From Actinomycetota bacterium (GTDB lineage: Bacteria > Actinomycetota > Thermoleophilia > RBG-16-64-13), in the NCBI GenBank assembly GCA_016278725.1, contig JADQBG010000002.1, positions 1 to 64,000 of the forward strand: a stretch of 64,000 nt of DNA. The letters are read 5' to 3'. Numbering within the stretch: the first letter of the stretch is position 1; each line of letters opens with the position of its first letter. This document shows positions 17,225 through 25,648 of this stretch, in pieces. The translations under genes were made by a program, and so were the position numbers. Under the pieces are notes generated by a model. The model made no database searches. It worked only from the letters and a program-made list of their open reading frames with translations, and was not told the origin of the DNA.

Positions 17225-18192
17225 CTTTCGCTTTCGCGGGAACCCCGGAGCTCGGGGCTTGGGTGCTCGGCGATCTGCTCGCTCGGGGGATGCGCCCTGA
17301 GTTGGTGATCTCCCAGCCCGATCGTCCGGCGGGAAGAGGAAGGCACGCCCGGCGGCCGCCGGTGGTCGAGGTGGCCGAACGCGAAGGTCTCGACTGCGTG
17401 CAGACCCCCAGCATCAACCTTCCCGAGGTGCTCGAACGGCTGACCCGCAGCAGCGTCGAAACCCTGGTGGTGGCGGCCTTTGGCCAGTTGCTCAAATCCG
17501 AGGTTCTCGACCGCTTTCTCTGCCTGAACGTCCACCCCTCGTTACTGCCACTCTACCGAGGGGCCGCTCCGGTTCGCCGCGCGTTGATGGACGGCCGTGG
17601 CGAGACCGGGGTTTGCATAATGCGGATGAGTCCGGGTCTCGACGAAGGTCCCACCGCGCTTTGCCGGCGGCTGTCGATAGACCTGCGAGACGATCACCTG
17701 CTCTTGGGCCGGGCTCTGGCCTTCCTGGGCGCGTTGGCGGTGGAAGAGGTGCTGACCGGCGCCAAGCACGGCAACCTGGAGTGGCGCGAACAGGAGGGTG
17801 AGAGCGTATACGCCTCGAAGTTGACCGCCGCCGATCGCCGGCTGCGCCTGGACCGGAGCGCGCGCGCTGCCCATGACCAGGTGAGGGCCCTGGCCCCGGA
17901 CATAGGCGCCGAAACCCAAGCCGGGAGCCTGCGGCTCAAGATCTGGCGCACTTGGCCGCTCGGGGTTCAGGGAATCGCAATCCCGGCCGAAGCCGAAGAG
18001 GCCGCGGGCCACCCGGGAAGGGTTTCCCTCACCAAGACGCGTCTGTTCGTGGGTTGCGGGGAAGGCGCGCTCGAACTGCTCGAGTTGCAGGCGGCGGGCA
18101 AGCGGCGGATGGGCCCCGACGAGTTCCTGCGCGGCTACCTTTCCCGGGTCGAGGCGGGCCTAGAGACGGGCGCGAATGGGGAAGGAGCGTGA
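17221..18192 (+). CDS. fmt: methionyl-tRNA formyltransferase
   Basis: A 323-residue enzyme that formylates Met-tRNA(fMet) with 10-formyltetrahydrofolate. It has the formyl-transferase core 'NVHPSLLPLYRGAAPV' with the catalytic His, and 'ETGVCIMRMSPGLDEGP' with the catalytic Asp region. The C-terminal OB-like domain (about 205-310) ends in 'GKRRMGPDEFLRGY'. GTG start by translational coupling to def. An unusual point is 'LGALAV' where most homologues have a 'GA.LL' motif; the change is minor. Confidence 0.95.
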   Translation: MTFAFAGTPELGAWVLGDLLARGMRPELVISQPDRPAGRGRHARRPPVVEVAEREGLDCVQTPSINLPEVLERLTRSSVETLVVAAFGQLLKSEVLDRFLCLNVHPSLLPLYRGAAPVRRALMDGRGETGVCIMRMSPGLDEGPTALCRRLSIDLRDDHLLLGRALAFLGALAVEEVLTGAKHGNLEWREQEGESVYASKLTAADRRLRLDRSARAAHDQVRALAPDIGAETQAGSLRLKIWRTWPLGVQGIAIPAEAEEAAGHPGRVSLTKTRLFVGCGEGALELLELQAAGKRRMGPDEFLRGYLSRVEAGLETGANGEGA

Positions 18193-18195
18193 GCG

Positions 18196-18891
18196 ATGGG
18201 CATTCCTACCGACATCCGTAGTCAGGTGCTGCTGCTGCCCTCGGTGCTCTCGGCGGACTTTGCCCGACTGGGCGCCGAGGTGGACCGCATGCTGGACGCG
18301 GGCATGCGGGCCATCCATTTCGACGTCATGGACGGGCACTTCGTGCCCAATCTGACCATCGGCCCTGCGGTGGTCGCCGCTCTGGCGCCGAGGATTCATG
18401 AACGAGGTGCTTGGGTCGACGTGCACCTGATGATCGAGGACCCCGACAGCTTCATCGAGGACTTCGTGCGGGCCGGGGCGGACGCCCTCAGCGTGCACGT
18501 GGAGATCCTGCCTCACCTGCATCGCACGCTGACGGCTATCCGCGAACTGGGGGCCTCTCCGGGGGTGGTGCTCAATCCGGCGACACCGGCGTCCGCGGTC
18601 TCTGAGGCCATCAAATATGCGGACTACGTCCTGGCCATGACCGTCAACCCCGGTTTCGGCGGGCAGAAGTTCATCTCGGGGGCACTGGACAAGTTGGCCG
18701 AGTTGGCCCGCATGCTGCCTCCCGGAGTGGCTTTCGAGGTAGATGGCGGGGTGGGCCGCGACACCATTAGCCGCCTGCGGCAGGCGGGCGCCAACTGGTT
18801 AGTGTCCGGTTCGGCGGTCTTCGGCGCGGCCGATCCGGGACAAGAAGCGGCCGAACTGCAGGCTCTGGCGCGGGGCGGCATCGTCGTCTGA
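18196..18891 (+). CDS. rpe: ribulose-phosphate 3-epimerase
   Basis: A 231-residue TIM-barrel enzyme of the pentose phosphate pathway, interconverting ribulose-5-P and xylulose-5-P; ribulose-5-P is also the ribBA substrate encoded downstream. Motifs are 'LPSVLSADFARLG', 'HFDVMDGHFVPNLTIGP', 'VDVHLMIEDP', 'MTVNPGFGGQKFI' and 'FEVDGGVG', with the metal-binding His and Asp residues in place. The ATG lies 3 bases after fmt. The last codons and stop are part of a short tandem repeat that continues into the intergenic region. Confidence 0.96.
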   Translation: MGIPTDIRSQVLLLPSVLSADFARLGAEVDRMLDAGMRAIHFDVMDGHFVPNLTIGPAVVAALAPRIHERGAWVDVHLMIEDPDSFIEDFVRAGADALSVHVEILPHLHRTLTAIRELGASPGVVLNPATPASAVSEAIKYADYVLAMTVNPGFGGQKFISGALDKLAELARMLPPGVAFEVDGGVGRDTISRLRQAGANWLVSGSAVFGAADPGQEAAELQALARGGIVV

Positions 18892-18948
18892 TCTCCCGCG
18901 GGCGGCCTCGCCGTCTAAGGCTCCGCGGGGCGGCATCGTCGTCTGATC
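18870..18948 (+). repeat. tandem 27-28-bp repeat spanning the rpe stop codon
   Basis: Three units begin at 18870, 18898 and 18925. The first (18870-18893) and third (18925-18948) are identical over 24 bases; the middle one is degenerate, with a one-base deletion and a few changes. Unit one encodes the end of Rpe (GGIVV-stop). Unit two is in the same frame and also ends in a stop (TAA 18916-18918). Unit three is out of frame. It looks like a local slippage duplication. Confidence 0.85.
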
Positions 18949-19012
18949 CGACGTGGCGGCGATCCTCGGTGTGGTCCTTCCACCGGGTGTGGTAAATTTT
19001 CTTGGTTACATA

Positions 19013-19124
19013 GGTCTTCGGGGTTGGGTGAAATTCCCTACCGGCGGTAACAGCCCGCGAGCCCTTCGGGGTCGATCAGGTGAGATTCCTGGGCCGACAG
19101 TCAAAGTCTGGAAGGGAGAAGACC
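19013..19124 (+). promoter_or_regulatory. FMN riboswitch aptamer (RFN element)
   Basis: The sequence follows the RFN consensus closely: 'tcttcggggttgggtg', 'aattccctaccggcggt', 'gcccgcgag', 'gtgagattcctgggccgaca', 'gtctggaagggagaaga'. The closing P1 helix pairs 19013-19018 with 19119-19124. It senses flavin mononucleotide and controls the ribD-ribE-ribBA-ribH operon immediately downstream. A possible -10 (TAAATT, 18993-18998) lies just upstream, but I see no good -35. Confidence 0.97.
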
Positions 19125-19173
19125 GGGTACGGCGACGGCGTGCTTCGATAGGCGCACCGGTTCGCTCCCGATC

Positions 19174-19207
19174 GCCCCTGGAAGGCCACTTCCGAAAGGG
19201 GCTTTTT
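19174..19207 (+). terminator. expression-platform terminator of the FMN riboswitch, also covering the ribD ribosome site
   Basis: A stem (19174-19179 with 19197-19202, plus an inner 5-bp helix ggaag/cttcc) is followed by five T at 19203-19207. The 3' arm contains the aaagggg that serves as the ribosome binding site for the TTG start at 19210. FMN binding can therefore stop transcription and also hide the ribosome site in any transcript that reads through. Confidence 0.88.
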
Positions 19208-19209
19208 CT

Positions 19210-20346
19210 TTGCCGTTGGACGACCGTGACCAGACGTATCTCGAGCGGGCCATGGAGCTTGCGGAGTTCGGCCGCGGCCACACCCGGCCGAATCCCGTGG
19301 TGGGCGCGCTCGTGGTTCGCGAAGGCACCGTGTTGGGCGAAGGCTTTCACGCCGCCCCGGGGCGCGATCACGCCGAGGTGGCGGCCCTCAAGGCCGCGGT
19401 CGGCGAGGATTTTCGCGGAAGGTTGCGCGGCGCCACCGTCTACGTCACCCTCGAGCCCTGCTGTCACCACGGGCGCACACCCCCCTGCACCGACGCCCTG
19501 CTGGCTTCGGGGGTCTCCCGGGTGGTGGTGGGCAGCCGCGATCCCTCGTCTCGGGTAAACGGCAGGGGGATCGAGCGCCTGCGGGCCAATGAGGTGACGG
19601 TGGACCTGGCCGAGGGTGAATTGGAGCACCGGCTTCGCCGCCAGAACGACATCTTTCGCACTTCGGCCACGCGGGGCCGTCCCTTCGTGACCTACAAGTA
19701 CGCCATGACTCTGGACGGCCGGGTGGCCACGTCCTCGGGTGACTCTCGTTGGATCTCGGGCGAAGAGAGCCGCCGCCGGGTTCACCAGATGCGCATGCAG
19801 GCCGATGCCGTGCTGGTGGGGACCGGAACCCTCCGGCGGGACGATCCCCGCCTGGACGTCCGCGAGGTGGCGACCGACACGCAACCGCTGCGCGTGGTGC
19901 TGGACGCTCGGCTCGAGATCTCGCCCGAGGCGGCCATCGTGCGCACCGCAGAGCAAGGTCCGGTATTGCTGCTGGCGGCCGATGACGTGCCTTCCGAGCG
20001 CGTGGAGCGCGTGGGCGGTTGGGGAGTCCAGGTGGCCACTGTGCCTGCGGGAGCGGACGGCCTTCTCGATCCGCGGGCCGTGGCCCGGCGGCTATTTGCG
20101 CGTGGCGTGCAGAGCGTCTTGCTCGAAGGCGGCCCGCGGCTGGCCGCAGCCTGGTGGGAGGCGGAACAGATCGACAAGGTGGCGGTCTTCGTGGCGCCGC
20201 TTCTGGGTGTGGGGCGCGAGGGCCGGGAACCGCTTCCCGTCGCCCCGCTCACCGTGATGGATCAGGCCCTCCGGCTGCGCGACGTGCGCTCAGAGTCCAT
20301 CGGTGAGGACGTCTTGATCACCGGCTATCTCCGAGAGCCCGACTGA
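19210..20346 (+). CDS. ribD: bifunctional riboflavin deaminase/reductase
   Basis: A 378-residue enzyme for two steps of riboflavin synthesis. The N-terminal deaminase domain has the zinc ligands HAEV and 'EPCCHHGRTPPC'. The C-terminal NADPH reductase domain starts near 'GRPFVTYKYAMTLDGRVAT' and ends with 'VQSVLLEGGPRLAAAW'. The start is TTG at 19210, directly behind the riboswitch terminator U-run; a second TTG two codons later is possible. First gene of the operon ribD-ribE-ribBA-ribH. Confidence 0.96.
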   Translation: MPLDDRDQTYLERAMELAEFGRGHTRPNPVVGALVVREGTVLGEGFHAAPGRDHAEVAALKAAVGEDFRGRLRGATVYVTLEPCCHHGRTPPCTDALLASGVSRVVVGSRDPSSRVNGRGIERLRANEVTVDLAEGELEHRLRRQNDIFRTSATRGRPFVTYKYAMTLDGRVATSSGDSRWISGEESRRRVHQMRMQADAVLVGTGTLRRDDPRLDVREVATDTQPLRVVLDARLEISPEAAIVRTAEQGPVLLLAADDVPSERVERVGGWGVQVATVPAGADGLLDPRAVARRLFARGVQSVLLEGGPRLAAAWWEAEQIDKVAVFVAPLLGVGREGREPLPVAPLTVMDQALRLRDVRSESIGEDVLITGYLREPD

Positions 20347-21038
20347 TGTTCACCGGGCTGATCGAGGAGGTGGGCGTACTGCGGCGGAAGGTGCAGCGCG
20401 AAAGCGGCGCCCATCTGCACATCGCCGCCACCAGGATTCTCCAGGGGGTGGCCATCGGGGATTCCATCGCCGTGAGCGGTCCTTGCCTGACCGTGGTGGA
20501 GTTTGGGGAGCAGCATTTCGTGGCCGATTGCATGCCGGAGACGCTGGTGCGCTCGACGCTGGGAGAGCTTCGCCCGGGCGCTCCGGTCAATCTGGAGCGG
20601 GCGTTGGCGCTCGGCGACCGGCTGGGCGGTCACATGGTGGCGGGTCACGTGGACGGTGTAGGTCAGGTGCTCGCGGTTTCGCCTCGGGGCATCTCGAGCG
20701 AACTGCGCATCTCCCTGCCCCCGGCGCTGCGTGCCTACGTCGCCCCCAAGGGATCGGTCGCCGTCGATGGAATCTCGCTGACCGTGGTCGAGGTGGGGGA
20801 GAGCGACTTCGTCGTGGGGATCATCCCGCATACGCTCTCGGTCACCACCTTGGCCCAGGCCGCCGCGGGGCAGCGGGTGAATCTGGAGGCGGACCTCATT
20901 GCCCGATACGTGCACCGCGCGCTGGGCTTCGGGGAAGTCTCACCGGCAGGAGAGGGACCGGCGTCGGGAACCGGCAGGGCAGTCCCCCCGGCCGGGGCGG
21001 GCCTCACCGAGGATTTCCTGCGCCGGCATGGATACTAG
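20346..21038 (+). CDS. ribE: riboflavin synthase, alpha subunit
   Basis: A 230-residue enzyme that converts two lumazines into riboflavin. It has the two repeated lumazine-binding domains: the first begins MFTGLIEEVG and the second near 'GGHMVAGHVDGVG', with 'GSVAVDGISLTVVE'. The ATG shares one base with the ribD stop. The last 30 residues are Gly/Ala/Pro-rich and extend beyond the usual ~200 residues. In the cell it works with the RibH capsid encoded two genes downstream. Confidence 0.95.
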   Translation: MFTGLIEEVGVLRRKVQRESGAHLHIAATRILQGVAIGDSIAVSGPCLTVVEFGEQHFVADCMPETLVRSTLGELRPGAPVNLERALALGDRLGGHMVAGHVDGVGQVLAVSPRGISSELRISLPPALRAYVAPKGSVAVDGISLTVVEVGESDFVVGIIPHTLSVTTLAQAAAGQRVNLEADLIARYVHRALGFGEVSPAGEGPASGTGRAVPPAGAGLTEDFLRRHGY

Positions 21039-21065
21039 TTTCGTAGACCCCAGTCAGGAGGAAGC

Positions 21066-22364
21066 ATGAACGATCGATCCCCCTTCGTATCCATCGAAGA
21101 GGCTCTGGATGAGATCAGGCAGGGCCGGATGGTCGTGGTGGTGGACGACGAGGACCGGGAGAACGAGGGCGATCTGACCATGGCCGCTCAGTTCGTCACG
21201 CCGGATGCGATCAACTTCATGGCCAAGTTCGGACGGGGGCTGATCTGCCTGGCCCTCACCGAGCAGCGCGCCGACCGGCTCGGCCTGTATCCCATGGCCC
21301 AGGATAACCGCTCCCGCTTCGAGACCGCTTTCACGGTGTCGATCGAAGCCCGGGAGGGGGTCACCACCGGCATCTCCGCCGCGGACCGCGCCCGCACCAT
21401 CCAGGTGGCCATCGATCCGCGCACCAAGCCCGGGGATCTGGTGCAGCCGGGGCACGTGTTTCCGCTGCGGGCCAAGCCGGGCGGCGTGCTGGAGCGCTCG
21501 GGTCAAACCGAAGCGGCCGTCGACCTCGCCCGCCTGGCCGGACTCAACCCCGCCGGGGTGATCTGCGAGGTGATGAACGAAGACGGCACGATGGCAAGGG
21601 TGCCCGACCTGATCGAGTACTCGCGGCGGCACGACATCAAAATGGTCACGGTCGCCGATCTCATCGAGTATCGCCGCCAGAACGAGCGGCTGGTGCGGCG
21701 GGTGGCCACGGTGAAGTTGCCCACGGAGTGGGGGGATTTCCTGGCGCACGGCTACGAGAGCCTGCTGGACGGTGAGCAGCACCTGGTGCTGGTTAAAGGC
21801 GAGGTCGCCGGCAAGGAGAACGTGCTGGTCCGGGTGCATTCCGAATGCCTTACCGGCGACGTGTTCCATTCACTGCGCTGCGACTGCGGGGAGCAACTCG
21901 ATGCTGCCATGGAGAAGATCGAAGAGGAGGGCGAGGGGGTCCTGCTCTACATGGCGCAGGAGGGCCGCGGTATCGGCCTGCTGAACAAACTGCGCGCCTA
22001 TGAACTCCAGGAGGCGGGGCGCGACACGGTCGAAGCCAACGTGGAACTGGGCTTCGCGCCCGACATGCGCGACTACGGCATCGGGGCGCAGATCCTGGTG
22101 GATCTGGGCCTGACCTCGATCCGGTTGATGACCAACAATCCGCGCAAGCTGGTGGGACTCGAAGGCTATGGGCTCCAGGTCACCGACCGGGTGGAGGTCG
22201 AGGTGCCCCCGCGTGTGCAGAACCTGCGCTACCTGCAGGCCAAACGAAGCAAGATGGGCCATATCCTCCACCATCAGGGACTGGACCTCGAGGGGTTCGA
22301 GCCGGTCGAAGTTCCCGACAACCTGACCAAAAACGACGAAGTGCGAAAGGAAACCGTGGAATGA
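21066..22364 (+). CDS. ribBA: bifunctional DHBP synthase / GTP cyclohydrolase II
   Basis: A 432-residue fusion that supplies both riboflavin precursors. The N-terminal RibB part (about 1-205) has '[17 protein letters not shown]' and '[11 protein letters not shown]'-like '[10 protein letters not shown]'. The C-terminal RibA part has '[20 protein letters not shown]' with the zinc cysteines, '[18 protein letters not shown]' and 'LMTNNPRK'. SD 'caggaggaagc' precedes the ATG. The last 40 residues are charged. Its stop overlaps ribH by 4 bases. Confidence 0.96.
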   Translation: MNDRSPFVSIEEALDEIRQGRMVVVVDDEDRENEGDLTMAAQFVTPDAINFMAKFGRGLICLALTEQRADRLGLYPMAQDNRSRFETAFTVSIEAREGVTTGISAADRARTIQVAIDPRTKPGDLVQPGHVFPLRAKPGGVLERSGQTEAAVDLARLAGLNPAGVICEVMNEDGTMARVPDLIEYSRRHDIKMVTVADLIEYRRQNERLVRRVATVKLPTEWGDFLAHGYESLLDGEQHLVLVKGEVAGKENVLVRVHSECLTGDVFHSLRCDCGEQLDAAMEKIEEEGEGVLLYMAQEGRGIGLLNKLRAYELQEAGRDTVEANVELGFAPDMRDYGIGAQILVDLGLTSIRLMTNNPRKLVGLEGYGLQVTDRVEVEVPPRVQNLRYLQAKRSKMGHILHHQGLDLEGFEPVEVPDNLTKNDEVRKETVE

Positions 22365-22858
22365 GCGACCTCCGGGCGGGAAAAGTGTATGAGGGCACCC
22401 TCCAGGGAGAGGGCCTGTCGGTGGGCATCGTGGTGTCCCGGTTCAACGAGTTCATCTCGAGCAAGCTGCTCTCCGGGGCGCTCGATTGCCTCAGCCGGCA
22501 CGGCACCGATCTGGCCCGGGTGGAGGTGGCCTGGGTCCCCGGCTCCTTCGAGATCCCCGTCCTGGCGGGAAAGATGGCGGGCTTGGGCCGCTACGACGCG
22601 GTGATCTGTCTGGGCGCGATCATCCGGGGCGCCACCCCGCACTTCGACTATGTGGCCGCCGAGGTCTCCAAGGGCGTGGCCAAGGTGGGCTTGGACACGG
22701 GGCTGCCGGTGATCTTCGGCGTGATCACCAGCGACACCATCGAGCAGGCGGTGGAGCGGGCCGGAACCAAAGCGGGAAACAAGGGCTGGGATGCGGCGCT
22801 CGCCGCGATCGAGATGGGCAACCTCTACCGCGCCATGGCCGAGGGCGCCGGCGACTGA
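22361..22858 (+). CDS. ribH: 6,7-dimethyl-8-ribityllumazine synthase
   Basis: A 165-residue enzyme that condenses the two riboflavin precursors and usually forms a hollow capsid. Motifs are '[18 protein letters not shown]', '[14 protein letters not shown]', '[15 protein letters not shown]' with the catalytic His, and '[16 protein letters not shown]'. The Lys-Gly-Trp-Asp ('NKGWDAA') near the C-terminus is typical. Last gene of the FMN-riboswitch operon, followed by two hairpins. Confidence 0.96.
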   Translation: MSDLRAGKVYEGTLQGEGLSVGIVVSRFNEFISSKLLSGALDCLSRHGTDLARVEVAWVPGSFEIPVLAGKMAGLGRYDAVICLGAIIRGATPHFDYVAAEVSKGVAKVGLDTGLPVIFGVITSDTIEQAVERAGTKAGNKGWDAALAAIEMGNLYRAMAEGAGD

Positions 22859-22919
22859 GGGTCGGTGGGCGCGCGGCGAGATGGAGCCGCGGGGCGAGAT
22901 GGAGCGGAGCGGGTAGCGC

Positions 22920-22950
22920 GACGGCCGCGGGAAATGCTCCCGCGGCCGTC
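22920..22950. terminator. strong hairpin after the rib operon
   Basis: A perfect 13-bp stem (22920-22932 with 22938-22950) with a 5-base loop. It lies between the convergent ends of ribH and rpmB. There is no T-tract on the rib strand, only 'aaaatgtt'. It probably acts with the second hairpin at 22969-22986. Confidence 0.65.
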
Positions 22951-22968
22951 AAAATGTTCCTGCTGTTG

Positions 22969-22986
22969 CCGGAGGCCTGCCTCCGG
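22969..22986. terminator. second hairpin between ribH and rpmB
   Basis: A near-palindrome with a 7-8-bp stem lies 20 bases beyond the rpmB stop as read on the minus strand. It could end rpmB transcription. It lacks a T-run. Confidence 0.45.
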
Positions 22987-23006
22987 AAGCAGTGGCGAAG
23001 GGCCGT

Positions 23007-23198
23007 TTAGCCGACCTTCTGCACCTTGTTCGCCTTCAGGCACTTGGTGCAGACGTAGGCGCGGGTGGGCTTGCCCTGGAGATAGAGGCGCACCTTCTGC
23101 ACGTTGGGATTCCAGCGGCGTTTGGTGGCACGCATGGAGTGGCTCCGGTTATGGCCGAAGCTCGGCTGGCGACCGCATATAGAGCAAACTCGAGACAT
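23007..23198 (-). CDS. rpmB: 50S ribosomal protein L28, zinc-binding form
   Basis: A 63-residue ribosomal protein. It begins MSRVCSICGRQPSFGHN and ends VCTKCLKANKVQKVG. Cysteines 5, 8, 50 and 53 form the CxxC pair set of the zinc-dependent (C+) L28. The ATG at 23198 has 'aaaggg' upstream. It is encoded opposite the Asp23-FakA-RecG operon, a conserved divergent arrangement in Firmicutes and Actinobacteria. Confidence 0.96.
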   Translation of the reverse strand: MSRVCSICGRQPSFGHNRSHSMRATKRRWNPNVQKVRLYLQGKPTRAYVCTKCLKANKVQKVG

Positions 23199-23373
23199 AT
23201 CTAACCCTTTATCAAAGCGGAGAAGTCGACGGAACACCGTAGTATGCACCAAGCTTCCGTCCAGAGCAAGGGCCGTGGGCGGCAGATCCCCCCGGCGCCG
23301 CTTGCTCCTTCGTCGCGCCGCCCCGACGGAGGTCCCGGAGAGCGTCCGGCCTATGATATAAACTGAGGTCATT

Positions 23374-23598
23374 ATGGAAACCTTCACCAAAGAGATGTCC
23401 ATCCTCGAAGCCTTGCAGGCCGACCCACGGGCGCGCGAGATCTTCGCCGCACACGGCATGGGCTGCATTGGCTGCCTGGGCGCCACCATGGAGTCCATCG
23501 CGAGCGGGGCCAAAATGCACGGCATCGACCCCGAAGTCGTGATCGGCGAACTGAATCGCCTCGGCCCGCTCCAAGAGGCGCGGGAAGGCGAGGAGTAG
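23374..23598 (+). CDS. DUF1858 domain protein
   Basis: A 74-residue protein that is entirely one DUF1858 domain: 'TKEMSILEALQADPRAREIFAAHGM', then a C31-x-x-C34 pair in 'GCIGCLG', and 'AKMHGIDPEVVIGELNRL'. The domain is known as a putative redox-disulfide module linked to hybrid-cluster and other anaerobic redox proteins. A short leader with a likely -10 (TATGAT, 23352-23357) and 'gaggt' precedes the ATG. It lies 12 bases upstream of the Asp23 gene, an addition to the usual rpmB-asp23 spacing. The partner is unknown. Confidence 0.85.
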   Translation: METFTKEMSILEALQADPRAREIFAAHGMGCIGCLGATMESIASGAKMHGIDPEVVIGELNRLGPLQEAREGEE

Positions 23599-23610
23599 AG
23601 CAGCTCGACC

Positions 23611-23997
23611 ATGGCGCAGTCCAGGCCGAGAGCTGACCGGCCCGCGAAACGGGCGGGGGGCGACGTCGTGATAAGCGACCGCGCGCTGTCCGATCTGGTC
23701 GGCTGGACGGTCCTCGAATGCTACGGGGTCGTGGGCATGGCCTCGCCCAATCTCTACAGCGGTGTCGCCCGCCTGCTCACCCGAGACAAACTTCACCAGG
23801 GAATCCGCCTGGAGAGAACCGAGGCAGACGACCACCTCAAGCTGGACCTCTATCTGGTGGTCGAATACGGCCTCAATGTGGCCGAGGTCGCCGGCAACGC
23901 AAGGGCCCAGGTGGCCTACAACGTCAAGAAGTTGGCCGGCCGGCAGGTGGATGAGATCCATATTCACGTGCAAGGGGTGAAGGTTGGCGATCGCTGA
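23611..23997 (+). CDS. Asp23/Gls24 family envelope-stress protein
   Basis: A 128-residue Asp23/Gls24 (formerly DUF322) protein, matching over 'GDVVISDRALSDLVGWTVLECYGVVGMA' and 'VVEYGLNVAEVAGNARAQVAYNVKKL'. The C-terminal 'VDEIHIHVQGVKV' is the family's usual end. Members coat or sense the membrane and are stress-related. It overlaps the next gene (fakA-like) by 14 bases, the standard YloU-YloV arrangement, suggesting linked roles in fatty-acid or envelope metabolism. Confidence 0.9.
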   Translation: MAQSRPRADRPAKRAGGDVVISDRALSDLVGWTVLECYGVVGMASPNLYSGVARLLTRDKLHQGIRLERTEADDHLKLDLYLVVEYGLNVAEVAGNARAQVAYNVKKLAGRQVDEIHIHVQGVKVGDR

Positions 23998-25648
23998 CTC
24001 CCTCTTCACCGCTCCCCGGGTCAGGGCCGTCGTGACCGCCGGCTATCAAGCTCTAGAGGAGCGGCGGGACGAGATCAACGACCTGAACGTCTATCCGGTT
24101 CCCGACGGTGACACCGGCAACAACCTGGCCCTCACCGTCCGTGCCGTTTTGGAAGATCTGCGCAGCCTGCCCGACGATTCCCCCGCGGATAGAGTCGCCG
24201 CCTCGGTGTCTCGCGCAGCCTTGATGGGCGCCCGCGGCAACAGCGGAGTGATCCTCTCCCAGATGGTCCGTGGGGCCATGGACGCCCTCGCTGATGCGGA
24301 CACCTTCGATGATCGGGCCATCGTCGGGGCTTTCTCCTCCGCAAACAACGCGGCCTACCGGGCGATCCGCAAACCCGTCGAAGGCACCATGCTCACGGTT
24401 TTACGCGAGATGAGCGAGGCTGCCGGCGATCATCAGGGTGAAGATCACCGGCATTTGATCGGCTCGGTCCTGCGGGCGGGTTGGGATAGCGTGCACCGCA
24501 CCCCCACGTTGCTTGCGGTGCTGGCCGAGGCGGGCGTGGTGGACGCGGGTGGCTTCGGCCTGCTGGTCTTGCTCGAAGGCATGGTAAGCGGAGCAGAGGG
24601 ACCCGAACTCACAGCCGGCATCGACTTGGACGTCTTCGCGGGAAAGCCCGGCCCAGGCCGAAGCGGCGGACACGACGAGCGCGTAGGTGAGTTCGCCTAC
24701 TGCACCAGCTTCCTGCTCACCGGCGAAGGAGTGGAGGCCGGACCTCTGGAGGGCTCCCTGGAGAAACTGGGGGACAGCCTTCTCGTGGTGGGTGACAGCG
24801 GACAGGTCAAGGTCCACATCCATACCAACGACCCCGGGACGGTCCTCAGTCTGGCCACGGCCAAAGGCAGCCTTCACGGAGTGGAGATCGACAACATGCT
24901 GCTGCAGACCGCAGAGCGCGACGCCCGGCTGAGCGCGCACGAGCCCGCAGCCGCCCGGCCTGGCTCGCGCAACTCGAGCCGGGCCCAGAAGCGGGCCACG
25001 CAGGTGGTGGCTGTGGTCGCGGGTAAGGGCAACAAACGGCTTTTCGAGAGCATGGGCGCCGACCTGCTGGTCGACGGGGGCCAGACCATGAATCCTTCGG
25101 CGGAGGAGCTGGTTTCGGCGTTGGCGGTGGCCACCGCGGATGCCGTGCTCATCCTGCCGAACAACAGTAACGTCATCCTGGCGGCGGAACAGGCCCGGCA
25201 GATGGCCGGCCGGGAAGTCCACGTGGTGCACACCAAATCCATGCAGGCGGGGATCACCGCAATGGTCGCCTACGATCCCGAGATGCCGGCGAAAGCCAAC
25301 GTGGAGGCGATGGAGGACGCCCTCGCGGGAGTGCGTACGGCAGAGGTGACCCGGGCGGTGCGGAACTCCCGGTTGAACGGGCTTCAGATCCGTGAGGGGG
25401 AGTTCCTGGGCCTGCTCGACGGCGAGGTGGTCGTGGCCGAAGCGGAGTTCGAGGACGCGGTGAACGCGCTGGTGGAGCGGCTGCTCGAGCAACCGGCCGA
25501 GGTGCTCACCGTGCTTCTGGGCGAATCTGAGCTGGGTGAACGGCCCGCTGCGGTGCTAAAAGGGCTTGCCGAGCGTTACCCCGACCTCGAGATCGAAGTG
25601 CACAGGGGCGATCAACCCCACTATCCCCTGCTGATGGCGGCGGAGTGA
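23984..25648 (+). CDS. fakA: fatty acid kinase catalytic subunit-like (DAK1/DhaL domains, YloV type)
   Basis: A 554-residue protein. The N-terminal DhaL ATP-binding domain has 'NDLNVYPVPDGDTGNNLALT' with the Mg-binding Asp residues. A middle domain is followed by a C-terminal DegV-like/DAK1-like half ('LILPNNSNVILAAEQA'). In Firmicutes this protein phosphorylates FakB-bound fatty acids for phospholipid synthesis. A degV/fakB gene follows with a 4-base overlap, which supports that role here. The start is TTG at 23984, inside the Asp23 gene. Confidence 0.9.
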   Translation: MAIADSLFTAPRVRAVVTAGYQALEERRDEINDLNVYPVPDGDTGNNLALTVRAVLEDLRSLPDDSPADRVAASVSRAALMGARGNSGVILSQMVRGAMDALADADTFDDRAIVGAFSSANNAAYRAIRKPVEGTMLTVLREMSEAAGDHQGEDHRHLIGSVLRAGWDSVHRTPTLLAVLAEAGVVDAGGFGLLVLLEGMVSGAEGPELTAGIDLDVFAGKPGPGRSGGHDERVGEFAYCTSFLLTGEGVEAGPLEGSLEKLGDSLLVVGDSGQVKVHIHTNDPGTVLSLATAKGSLHGVEIDNMLLQTAERDARLSAHEPAAARPGSRNSSRAQKRATQVVAVVAGKGNKRLFESMGADLLVDGGQTMNPSAEELVSALAVATADAVLILPNNSNVILAAEQARQMAGREVHVVHTKSMQAGITAMVAYDPEMPAKANVEAMEDALAGVRTAEVTRAVRNSRLNGLQIREGEFLGLLDGEVVVAEAEFEDAVNALVERLLEQPAEVLTVLLGESELGERPAAVLKGLAERYPDLEIEVHRGDQPHYPLLMAAE

